Source of the DNA: Subtercola sp. PAMC28395
GTDB taxonomy: Bacteria > Actinomycetota > Actinomycetes > Actinomycetales > Microbacteriaceae
DNA length: 64,000 nucleotides
Direction: 5' to 3'
Assembly: GCF_018889995.1 (NCBI RefSeq)
Contig: NZ_CP076547.1
Span: 1,240,001 to 1,304,000 of the forward strand
Translations under genes and position numbers: made by a program
Notes under the pieces: model-generated
The model's database searches: none
What the model was told of the DNA's origin: nothing
The model's input: only the letters and a program-made list of their open reading frames with translations
Shown: positions 50,133-57,496 of the stretch, piece after piece
Position numbering within the stretch: the stretch's first letter is position 1
Layout: every line of letters starts with the position of its first letter

Positions 50133-51464
50133 GTGACCGACCTCATTCTCTCGATCAACATCGTCGACGGCCCAGCCGTGGTGGCGCTCGTTGTGCTGAG
50201 CCTGGGGCTTGCCGGGTACCTGCTCGCTCGCCGGCCCACCCCGGTGTGGGTTCTCACGGCTCTGGTGGGGCTTCTGGCAGGAGCGGCGGTCGCGTTGGTG
50301 ACGGTGTTTCTCACCGAGAAGGTGTTCGACCTGTTCGGCGTCGGCTTCTCGACTACGACCATCACGTGGATCGTATTAACCTTTGCGGGCATCGGCCTGG
50401 CGATTGTGAACCTGTGGCGCTCGCGATGGTGGCGCAAGGTCGTTGCGGGAGTGGCAATCCTAATTTTTGCGCTCACGGGCACGGTCGGGGTGAATTCGAG
50501 CATCGGGCTGACCAAGACGGTGGGTGCGTTGCTCGGCATCGGCACAGAGAAGCCGCTGGTCGTGCCGACAGGGCTCCCCACCACACCGCACCCGACCGGC
50601 ACGTCCTCGCACACCGCGGCGCCGTCGACCGTGCCGCTCTACCAGTCGTGGACGCCGCCAGCCGACATGCCGAGCGTCGGCACGGTGGGTACGATCGACA
50701 TTCCGAACACGAACTCGGGGTTCGTGGCACGCAAGGCGCTGGCGTACCTGCCACCGGCGGCACTGGTTCAGGGTGCGCCGGCACTGCCGGTGATCATCCA
50801 GTTGAATGGCTCGCCTGGCAGCCCGGGGCTGGATGACCCGAAGAGCATTCTCGACCAGATGGCGTCGGCCAACAAAGGCCTGGCTCCGATTGTGATCAAC
50901 CCCGACCAGCTCGGTGACCCGTCGAAGGACCCGCTCTGCCTCGATGCGACGAGCGACAAGGTCGAGACGTACATCATGAACGACGTGGTGCCGTATGTGC
51001 GCACGCACTTCAATGTGCTGCAGGACCCGAAGAGCTGGGCGTTCGTGGGGTTCTCGAATGGCGGCGAGTGTGCGGCGTATTTCGGGGCGAAGTACCCGAA
51101 TGTTTTCGGCAATGTCGTGGACATCTCGGGCGACCAGTACCAGGCGATCGGGGACAACGGGGCGGCTCAGAAGTACTTCGGCGGGGATGCCGCGGCATAC
51201 AAGGCGGCGTGGCCTCAGAACATTCTGGCGTCGGGGGCGCACGCATACCCTGACACGCTGGGGGTGTTCACGGCGGGGTCTGACGACCAGGAGATCAATG
51301 CGGGGGTGCGCACGGTGTTCGCGGCGGCGAAGGCGGCTGGGTGGAAGGCGTCGTTCACCGAGATTCCGAACGCGGGGCACGACGGGCCGGCGCTCGACAT
51401 CGGGTTGCAGACGGGGTACAACGCGCTGTACCCGCGGTGGGGGCTGGCGGCGTCGACGGGCTGA
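50133..51464 (+). CDS. Membrane-anchored alpha/beta-hydrolase esterase
   Basis: A 443-residue protein. Four N-terminal helices (about 8-32, 37-63, 75-92, 95-115) precede a Thr/Pro linker and an esterase D-type alpha/beta-hydrolase (about 180-443). The nucleophile is the Ser in FVGFSNGGECAAYF (G-F-S-N-G), the acid probably in FTAGSDDQEIN, and the His in EIPNAGHDGPALD. It resembles mycolyltransferase-like surface esterases common in actinobacteria. The active domain should face outward. Substrate unknown. Start GTG 50133; GAGAGGA lies 16 bases upstream. Confidence 0.86.
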   Translation: MTDLILSINIVDGPAVVALVVLSLGLAGYLLARRPTPVWVLTALVGLLAGAAVALVTVFLTEKVFDLFGVGFSTTTITWIVLTFAGIGLAIVNLWRSRWWRKVVAGVAILIFALTGTVGVNSSIGLTKTVGALLGIGTEKPLVVPTGLPTTPHPTGTSSHTAAPSTVPLYQSWTPPADMPSVGTVGTIDIPNTNSGFVARKALAYLPPAALVQGAPALPVIIQLNGSPGSPGLDDPKSILDQMASANKGLAPIVINPDQLGDPSKDPLCLDATSDKVETYIMNDVVPYVRTHFNVLQDPKSWAFVGFSNGGECAAYFGAKYPNVFGNVVDISGDQYQAIGDNGAAQKYFGGDAAAYKAAWPQNILASGAHAYPDTLGVFTAGSDDQEINAGVRTVFAAAKAAGWKASFTEIPNAGHDGPALDIGLQTGYNALYPRWGLAASTG

Positions 51465-51602
51465 GCGTGGTCGACTATTTTGGGGTCGCGGCGGTTCGAG
51501 TGGGTGGGGGCATTCGTGTGGGCGGGAGTAGATGAGTGGGCGGGAAGATACACGCCGGCACCCCACTCGAGTTTCGAATGACGGTCGTGTTTCGTTTGCG
51601 CA

Positions 51603-51788
51603 GAACTCGGTGGCGATCTTCTCCAGTCTGAGGCCCCGGATCTGTTCGGCGATGCCGGTTTGGGAGAGTTCGAAATGCCGAGAGAGGCTGCGCGCGCTCA
51701 CGCCGAGTTCGTCGGCGGCGACGGCTGTATCGAGGTTCGGCCGGCCGAGGTTTCGGCGAATGATGTCACGGGCGCGATCGGCAAGCAT
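51603..51788 (-). pseudogene. AraC-family DNA-binding domain remnant
   Basis: About 62 residues on the minus strand (DRARDIIRRNLGRPNLDTAV, then LGVSARSLSRHFE and EQIRGLRLEKIATEF) are the first helix-turn-helix of an AraC-family regulator. An in-frame TAA lies 16 codons upstream, so the ligand domain is missing, and the frame then runs into unrelated antisense sequence, so the second helix-turn-helix is lost too. It is a fragment, not a working regulator. The rest of 51465-52001 holds nothing else I can support. Confidence 0.7.
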
Positions 51789-52001
51789 GCCTGAGTCAGA
51801 TTCGCGGCGGGCATTCGGCCCGAACCTCTGGTTTTACTCAGGTTTGGCGAATCTTCGGCTGAGGTCTCGTGACGAGCGTGCAGCGTTCTCATACTCTCGG
51901 ATGAGCGGCGATCTGTGTCAGCGTTTTGACTGGCGCGGGACGGCCGCTTTTTCGTGAACTAGAGAGTTGTTCGTGAACGAGAGAATAGAGGGTAGGTCCG
52001 C

Positions 52002-53591
52002 GTGGTGAAGAAGTATCAGGCAGGGTGGCGCGTCGTCGCCGTTGCTGTCTCCGCTTCTGTCGCGGTCACCGGGGCGCTCGCCCTGTCGGGATTGCTCTCG
52101 GCTCCGGCCGCAAGCGCGGCCACTGTGACGTCAGGTGTGACGTCAGGTGTGTCGTCAGCTGCATCGCAGGCCGTGACGCCGACCCCCACTGCCACGCCAA
52201 CCCCCACTGCCACGCCGAAGCCCACCGTCGCGCCAACACCTACTCCAACCCCGACGCCTGCCCCGGTCATCCCACCGATCACCGGGTGGCTGCACACCGA
52301 CGGCGCGACCATCAAGAATGCCAGCAACCAGGTCGTCACCATCAAGGCGGCCGCATGGTTCGGCATGGAGACCACCACCTGCGCCCCGCAGGGACTCTGG
52401 TCGATCAGCCTCGACTCCGGCCTCGCGCAGATCAAGTCGATGGGTTTCAACACCATTCGCCTGCCGTTCTCGAACGAGTGCCTGGCCTCGAAGACCCTCG
52501 GGTCGATCAACTACTGGGTGAACCCCACGCTGCAGGGCAAGACTCCCTTGCAGGTGATGGATGCGGTGGTCGCCCGCGCGAAGGTCTACGGCCTCAACGT
52601 CATCCTCGATCAGCACCGGCCCGACTCTGCCGCACAATCGGCCCTGTGGTACACCTCGGCATACCCCGAGACGAAGTGGCTCTCGGACTGGGCGATGCTC
52701 GCCAAGCGTTATGCCGCCGAGCCGACCGTCATCGGTGTCGACCTTCACAACGAGCCTCACGGAACGGCGTGCTGGGGCTGCGGCGTGGCGGCGACCGACT
52801 GGCAGGCGGCGGCGACCCGCGGTGGCAACGTTGTACTTGCGGCCAACCCGAACCTGCTCGTGCTCGTCGAGGGCATCGACAAGCAGGCCGACGGCAGCGC
52901 GACCTGGTGGGGTGGTGGGCTCAGCGGAGTCGCCACGAAGCCGGTCAAGCTCACCGTGGGCAACCGGGTCGTCTACTCACCGCACGACTACCCCTCCACA
53001 GTCCAGGCCCAGACGTGGTTCTCCGCAGCCAACTACCCCGCGAATCTGCCTGCGCTGTGGGAGAAGAACTGGGGTTACATCGCGACCCAGAAGATCGCGC
53101 CGGTGCTTCTCGGCGAGTTCGGTACGAAGCTCGTGACTGCCAGCGACAAGGCATGGATGAGTTCGATCGTCACCTACCTTGCGGCCAAGGGCATGAGCTT
53201 CGCGTACTGGTCGTTCAACCCGAACAGCGCCGACACCGGCGGGCTGGTCACCGACGACTGGATGACGCCGCAGGCGGCGAAGTTGCTCGCCCTCAAGCCG
53301 CTCATCGGTGCAGGGATTGTGGTGCCGGTGCAGCCGCCGCCTACTCCGACACCTACTCCGACGCCAACTGTGACGCCCACCCCGAAGCCGACTGTGACTC
53401 CGACTCCAACTCCCACTCAAACCCCGGCGCCCAAGCCGCCCGTCACCCCAACGCCGGCTCCAACGCCCACTCCGAAACCCACAGTCACGCCAACGCCGAC
53501 GCCGACGCCAACGCCGGCGCCAAAGCCGACGATCACGCCGGCCCCGACGCCGAAGCCGACGATCACGCCAGCCCCGACGCCCAAGCCGTAG
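52002..53591 (+). CDS. Secreted GH5 family cellulase
   Basis: A 529-residue exported glycoside hydrolase, close in layout to Acidothermus E1 endoglucanase. The signal peptide ends near SAPAASA (about 32-38); a Thr/Pro linker (59-92) leads to the catalytic domain (about 93-437). The acid/base Glu251 is in DLHNEPHG, the nucleophile Glu372 in VLLGEFGTK, with [10 protein letters not shown] and VVYSPHDYP also typical. After about 450 there is only a Thr/Pro/Lys repeat to the TAG at 53589; the carbohydrate-binding module expected after such a linker is absent, and the linker-like DNA runs on past the stop. Confidence 0.92.
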   Translation: MVKKYQAGWRVVAVAVSASVAVTGALALSGLLSAPAASAATVTSGVTSGVSSAASQAVTPTPTATPTPTATPKPTVAPTPTPTPTPAPVIPPITGWLHTDGATIKNASNQVVTIKAAAWFGMETTTCAPQGLWSISLDSGLAQIKSMGFNTIRLPFSNECLASKTLGSINYWVNPTLQGKTPLQVMDAVVARAKVYGLNVILDQHRPDSAAQSALWYTSAYPETKWLSDWAMLAKRYAAEPTVIGVDLHNEPHGTACWGCGVAATDWQAAATRGGNVVLAANPNLLVLVEGIDKQADGSATWWGGGLSGVATKPVKLTVGNRVVYSPHDYPSTVQAQTWFSAANYPANLPALWEKNWGYIATQKIAPVLLGEFGTKLVTASDKAWMSSIVTYLAAKGMSFAYWSFNPNSADTGGLVTDDWMTPQAAKLLALKPLIGAGIVVPVQPPPTPTPTPTPTVTPTPKPTVTPTPTPTQTPAPKPPVTPTPAPTPTPKPTVTPTPTPTPTPAPKPTITPAPTPKPTITPAPTPKP

Positions 53592-53736
53592 CCGTAGCCG
53601 TCGCCGTCGCCAGCGATCACCCCGACGCTGCCAACGACGCCATAGTCGATGATCACCCTGGCGCCCAAGCGGTAGCCGGCGGTCGCGCCCTGGCCACACC
53701 CAGCATGCGAGCTTCTACGGTTCGTAGAATGGGCAG
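53592..53736 (+). pseudogene. Decayed extension of the cellulase Thr/Pro linker
   Basis: The bases after the cellulase stop keep the GCC/CCG-rich repeat texture for about 80 bases (53592-53675), but the cellulase frame meets TAG almost at once. This looks like the tail of a longer linker after a stop mutation or deletion of a binding module. Confidence 0.4.
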
Positions 53737-54516
53737 ATGGTTCTGAAATTCCGGTCCCGCGTGAGTAAGGCGTTGATTTTTGCACTCTCTGCTGCGGGCT
53801 TCCTTGCGGTGGTGATGGCGATCGCTCCAGCTGGTGCGGCCAGCGCTCACGATTACGTTGTGAGCAGTTCGCCGACCGCCGACTCGACCGTCACGCAGCC
53901 GGTCGGCTCGGTGAGCGTCACCTTCAATGACCTTGTGCTCGACCTCGCGGGTGACGGGTCGAGTTCGGTTATGGAGGTGACCGGCCCCGATGGAGGATCC
54001 ACTCACTTCGAGACCGGGTGTGCGAGCATCCTGGGCCGGGTGGTGAGCGCGCCAGTGGCGTTGGGGGCGGCAGGAAGGTACCAAGTGAGTTGGCAGGTGG
54101 TGTCGAGTGACGGGCATCCGGTGTCGGGGTCGTTCGGGTTCACCTACAGCCCGGCGGCAGGCAGTGCAGCTGGCGACGGTTCTGGAGCGGCTGGAAACGA
54201 CACTGCGGCGAGCGGTACTCCCTCTGCGAGTGCTGTTCCTTCTGCGAGCAGTGTTCCCTCTGCGAGTGCTGTCCCTTCTGCAGGGAGCGCGACCGCGCCG
54301 GCGTGCGGGTCGGCAGGGGGATCCTCCGGAGCGCCGGTGACGGCTTTGCCGAGTGCAGGTGCGAGTGGTGCGTCGTCGAGCGGTGGCCTGAGCATCGACC
54401 CGTGGGTGATTCTCGTCATCGCGGGGGCAATCGTGCTGCTCGCTGTCGGTGGGGTCGTGGTGATCCTGGTCGTCTCGCGGAGAGCTGCGCGCGACACCGG
54501 CGGTGATGACAAGTAG
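53737..54516 (+). CDS. CopC-domain secreted membrane-anchored protein
   Basis: A 259-residue protein. The signal peptide (ALIFALSAAGFLAVVMAIA) is cleaved before HDYVVSSSPTADSTV, so the mature N-terminus would be a His, the copper-binding position of CopC. The domain continues to SWQVVSSDGHPVSGSFGFTY (second copper His). A Ser/Ala-rich stalk with SAVPSAS repeats (about 140-215) and a C-terminal helix (VILVIAGAIVLLAVGGVVVI) anchor it. CopC-type periplasmic copper carriers are the family; here it would face outside. There is no adjacent CopD. Confidence 0.9.
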   Translation: MVLKFRSRVSKALIFALSAAGFLAVVMAIAPAGAASAHDYVVSSSPTADSTVTQPVGSVSVTFNDLVLDLAGDGSSSVMEVTGPDGGSTHFETGCASILGRVVSAPVALGAAGRYQVSWQVVSSDGHPVSGSFGFTYSPAAGSAAGDGSGAAGNDTAASGTPSASAVPSASSVPSASAVPSAGSATAPACGSAGGSSGAPVTALPSAGASGASSSGGLSIDPWVILVIAGAIVLLAVGGVVVILVVSRRAARDTGGDDK

Positions 54517-54905
54517 TTGGTGAGTGCGAGCAATCCGACGGGACGGGCACGCCGAATACACACTGGCGCGGGTCGTCGGCGGTCTCCAACTGCGATGGAT
54601 CCTCCAGCGGCTCGCGTTGTCTCACCGGGCGTTCTCTGCGGCTTCTACCCCTCGCCGTGGAGATCGCCCGGTTTCTCTGGTCTGACCCCTCGAAAGTTCA
54701 TTTCGCGACAGAGAGCGTCATTTTGCGCCAAATCTGAGAGAGATCGCATCCAGCAGACTCGCCACGCCGCTCAATATGTAAGTACCCAATGAAACCGGTG
54801 CACCCGGCTTTCGAGTCGGCTACGGTTGGCTGCAGCAGGGTTGCTTTCGGCATCGTAGCCCTTTCGAGCATCCCTGAACCGTTTTCACAAGTGGGGGTGC
54901 GTGAC
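54517..54905. other. Intergenic region, nothing convincing
   Basis: 390 bases between the CopC-like gene and the small conserved-type gene. No supported gene. The GGGGG before the start at 54906 serves as ribosome site. Confidence 0.5.
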
Positions 54906-55316
54906 ATGGCGAACAAGAGACGTCGAAAGCTCGTGGTGCTGCCGGAGCTGGTCGAGCAGGGGCCGATCCTGGTGAAGACCGACGATGACATCGACGGGGT
55001 GAAGCGTATCGCCGAACTGCAGCAGACGTTCGGCGACAACATCCGGGCGCGAATCGTGCCGGGGGTCGTCGGCAGACGCAAGGTTCTCCATGTGGTGCTT
55101 CGCTACACCTCCTATCGGGCGGTCGCCGGTGAACTGGATGATCGGCTCACCAGAGACATCGGTCGCCGTGTGCGCTGGCTTGCCCTCTGGAATCGCGTGC
55201 CCAGCTGTGACGCTCTCATCGACACCGACCCTGATTCGCCGAACTACCTGAGTGTGTGGTTGAACCCGGCACGCGAGGGCAACGTGCGCCAGCAGAGCGA
55301 GATCGTCAGCAACTGA
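54906..55316 (+). CDS. Small basic cytoplasmic protein of unknown function
   Basis: A 136-residue protein starting at ATG 54906 (GGGGG nine bases upstream); the frame from 54789 adds an unlikely 39 residues. It opens MANKRRRKLVVLPELVEQGP and has a mixed alpha/beta pattern (DDDIDGVKRIAELQQTFGD, RKVLHVVLRYTSYRAVAGEL, YLSVWLNPAREGN). No signal or membrane segment. Family not recognised; it stands alone. Confidence 0.7.
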   Translation: MANKRRRKLVVLPELVEQGPILVKTDDDIDGVKRIAELQQTFGDNIRARIVPGVVGRRKVLHVVLRYTSYRAVAGELDDRLTRDIGRRVRWLALWNRVPSCDALIDTDPDSPNYLSVWLNPAREGNVRQQSEIVSN

Positions 55317-55317
55317 C

Positions 55318-55400
55318 GGGTGCTGGGTGCTGGTTGCCGCTTGCCGCTTGAATTGCAGTTTGCAGTTTGCAGTTCGCAGATTGCGGCCGGCAGCTTGCGC
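55318..55400. repeat. Short degenerate heptamer repeats
   Basis: CTTGCCG twice, then CAGTTTG/CAGTTCG variants several times, then related GGCAGCTTG, filling the gap before the radical SAM gene. Simple slippage-type repeat. Confidence 0.6.
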
Positions 55401-55428
55401 GAAATTCGAAGATATGTTCGAATGAGGT

Positions 55429-56589
55429 ATGCGTTGGAGCGGGCAGGAACTGGGTGCGACAGATGATTCCGCGCTGCCTGGGCTCGCTCGGCTGAACAAT
55501 CTGGTCCGAAGCGTGCAGACGCCGGAATTCGCGGGTATGACGTTTCACGAGGTTCTCGCGAAGTCGGCTATCAACAAGGTCCCTGGGCAGAGCACGATGC
55601 CGTTCGGTTACACGATCAATCCGTACCGCGGGTGCAGTCACGCGTGCACCTACTGTTTCGCACGACCCACGCACACCTACCTCGACCTCGACGCCGGCAC
55701 CGATTTCGACAGCCAGATCATCGTGAAGGTGAACGTGGCCGAGGTGCTCACGCGTGAGCTCCAGAAGCCGTCGTGGGGCAGGCATCCAGTCGCCCTGGGC
55801 ACGAACACCGACCCGTACCAGAGGGCCGAAGGGCGTTACTCGCTGATGCCGGGAATCATCTCCGCGCTCGCGGAGTCGGGTACGCCGTTCTCGATTCTCA
55901 CCAAGGGCACTCTGCTTCGTCGCGACCTGGCGCTGCTGGCAGCGGCAGCCGAGGTGGTGCCGGTCGACATCGCCATGTCGATCGCGGTGTTCGATGAAGA
56001 ACTGCAGCAGTCGGTTGAGCCGGGCACGCCGACGGCGAAGGCGCGGCTCGCCACGGTGAAAGCTGTTCGCGACGCTGGGTTGAACTGCTCGGTGTTCATG
56101 ATGCCGATCCTTCCGCACCTCACCGACACCACGACGCACCTTGATGCGGCGCTGGCCGCCATCACCGAGGCCGGGGCGACGAACGTGATCTACTCGGCCC
56201 TGCACCTGAGGCCGGGGGTGAAACCGTGGTTCATGCAGTGGCTGGGGCGCGAGCATCCGGAGCTCGTCGAGTCGTATCGGTCGATGTACTTCGGTGCCGC
56301 GTCGTACGCGCCGAAGGAGTACCGAAAGTGGTTGGCCGCACGGATTCGGCCGCTGATGGCCAGACACCGCATTTCGGTGGGGGAGGAAGACGAGGTCACC
56401 GGTGGTGTGCGGTCGTCGGCGCTGGATCCTGCATTGGCGCGAGGGCCAGCCATGGTGAGGAGTCACGAGTCGGTTCGGGAGCAGGCTTCGATTCAGCACC
56501 TGAAGCCGAACAGCAACCCGGCGGCCACATCGCGGCTGACCGCCAGCGGCGTTGCTCGGCACGTCGATGCGTCACAGTCGCTCTTCTGA
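55429..56589 (+). CDS. Rv2578c-family radical SAM protein
   Basis: A 386-residue protein with the radical SAM cluster motif CSHACTYC (Cys69, Cys73, Cys76) in NPYRGCSHACTYCFARPTHT. The TIM-barrel follows, with VALGTNTDPYQRAEGRYSL and FSILTKGTLLRRDL. This layout is the SplB-like Rv2578c family, widespread in actinobacteria; the reaction is not established, and DNA-lesion repair or another SAM radical role is suggested only by distant resemblance. A Ser/Asn-rich C-terminal tail (about 345-386) looks disordered. Probably followed by tdk in the same direction, 69 bases on. Confidence 0.93.
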   Translation: MRWSGQELGATDDSALPGLARLNNLVRSVQTPEFAGMTFHEVLAKSAINKVPGQSTMPFGYTINPYRGCSHACTYCFARPTHTYLDLDAGTDFDSQIIVKVNVAEVLTRELQKPSWGRHPVALGTNTDPYQRAEGRYSLMPGIISALAESGTPFSILTKGTLLRRDLALLAAAAEVVPVDIAMSIAVFDEELQQSVEPGTPTAKARLATVKAVRDAGLNCSVFMMPILPHLTDTTTHLDAALAAITEAGATNVIYSALHLRPGVKPWFMQWLGREHPELVESYRSMYFGAASYAPKEYRKWLAARIRPLMARHRISVGEEDEVTGGVRSSALDPALARGPAMVRSHESVREQASIQHLKPNSNPAATSRLTASGVARHVDASQSLF

Positions 56590-56658
56590 GATGTCGCAGC
56601 CCAGTGCAGTGTCGCGCACGCCGGCGGTCGTCTTCACCAGAGGCCGTAGGGTTTAACC

Positions 56659-57339
56659 GTGGCAAAACTCTACTTTCGGTACGGCGCGATGAACAGCGGC
56701 AAGAGCACGGCCCTGCTGCAGGCCGCGTTCAACTACGAAGAGCGCGGGCACCGGGTGCTCATCGCCAAGCCGGCGACCGACACGAAGGGCGACCGGCAGG
56801 TCGTCTCGCGACTCGGCGTGACGCGAGACGTGGATTTTCTGGTCTCTCCCGACGATTCTCTCTTCGAGGCGTTCCAGCAGCACCGCGATGAAACGCATGG
56901 CGTGCGGCACAGAGACGTCATCACTGACGAACCCGGCGCTGTGAGCAGTGACGTGAGCAGTGACGTGAGCAGTGACGTGAGCTGCCTCCTCATCGACGAG
57001 GCGCAGTTCCTCACGCGAGACCAGGTGGATGATGCGCTCCGCATCGCCCTGATCGAGAGCGTGCCCGTGCTGGCCTACGGCATCCGCACCGATTTCCTCA
57101 CCAGCGCGTTTCCCGGCAGCGCCCGCCTGCTCGAGGTGGCACACAGCCTCGAAGAGCTCAAGACGATCTGCCGGTGCGGTCGCAAGGCGATCTTCAACCC
57201 GCGGCTCGTCAACGGCCGATTCGTCTTCGACGGCGACCAGGTCGCGATCGACGGCGATGCTGTCACGTACGAATCCCTCTGCGGGGTCTGCTACCTCGAG
57301 GAGAGCAACGGCCTGCTGGGCGCAGCCCACCGCGACTGA
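56659..57339 (+). CDS. tdk: Thymidine kinase
   Basis: A 226-residue type II thymidine kinase that phosphorylates thymidine with ATP. P-loop GAMNSGKSTALLQ (about 9-21), the LLIDEAQFL strand with the catalytic Glu, YGIRTDFLTSAFPGS for substrate binding, and zinc pairs CRCGRK and CGVCYLEE. An unusual insert SSDVSSDVSSDVS (about 95-107) comes from a 12-bp repeat (GTGAGCAGTGAC, three copies) just before the Walker B strand. Start GTG 56659. The stop lies within a 20-bp tandem repeat. Confidence 0.95.
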   Translation: MAKLYFRYGAMNSGKSTALLQAAFNYEERGHRVLIAKPATDTKGDRQVVSRLGVTRDVDFLVSPDDSLFEAFQQHRDETHGVRHRDVITDEPGAVSSDVSSDVSSDVSCLLIDEAQFLTRDQVDDALRIALIESVPVLAYGIRTDFLTSAFPGSARLLEVAHSLEELKTICRCGRKAIFNPRLVNGRFVFDGDQVAIDGDAVTYESLCGVCYLEESNGLLGAAHRD

Positions 57340-57390
57340 GCTCCGGTGATCGCGACTGAGCTCCGGTGATCGCGACTGAGCGCCGCTGAT
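57331..57390 (+). repeat. 20-bp tandem repeat across the tdk stop
   Basis: Three copies of CGCGACTGAGCTCCGGTGAT at 57331, 57351 and 57371 (the third with two changes). The first holds the tdk TGA. Confidence 0.9.
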
Positions 57391-57496
57391 CGGGGCTGGC
57401 TCCCCGCCGCTGCCGACTGCCTCCCTGACCGCACCCTGAGACATTCCCCGGGTTCTCTGCGGTGGCGCTCAGGTGCGCAACGTAGCGTCGTGAGGG

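Noticed and set aside
51532..51957. 141-codon plus-strand ORF after the esterase
   Set aside because: It is the antisense of the AraC remnant; its translation is Arg/Ser-rich without domain features.
52977..53785. Gly/Val repeat proteins (VGVGVG-type) opposite Thr/Pro linkers, suggesting PE/PPE-like proteins
   Set aside because: They are reverse complements of TPTP-coding repeats (also at 38205, 42753 and 44974) and not independent genes.
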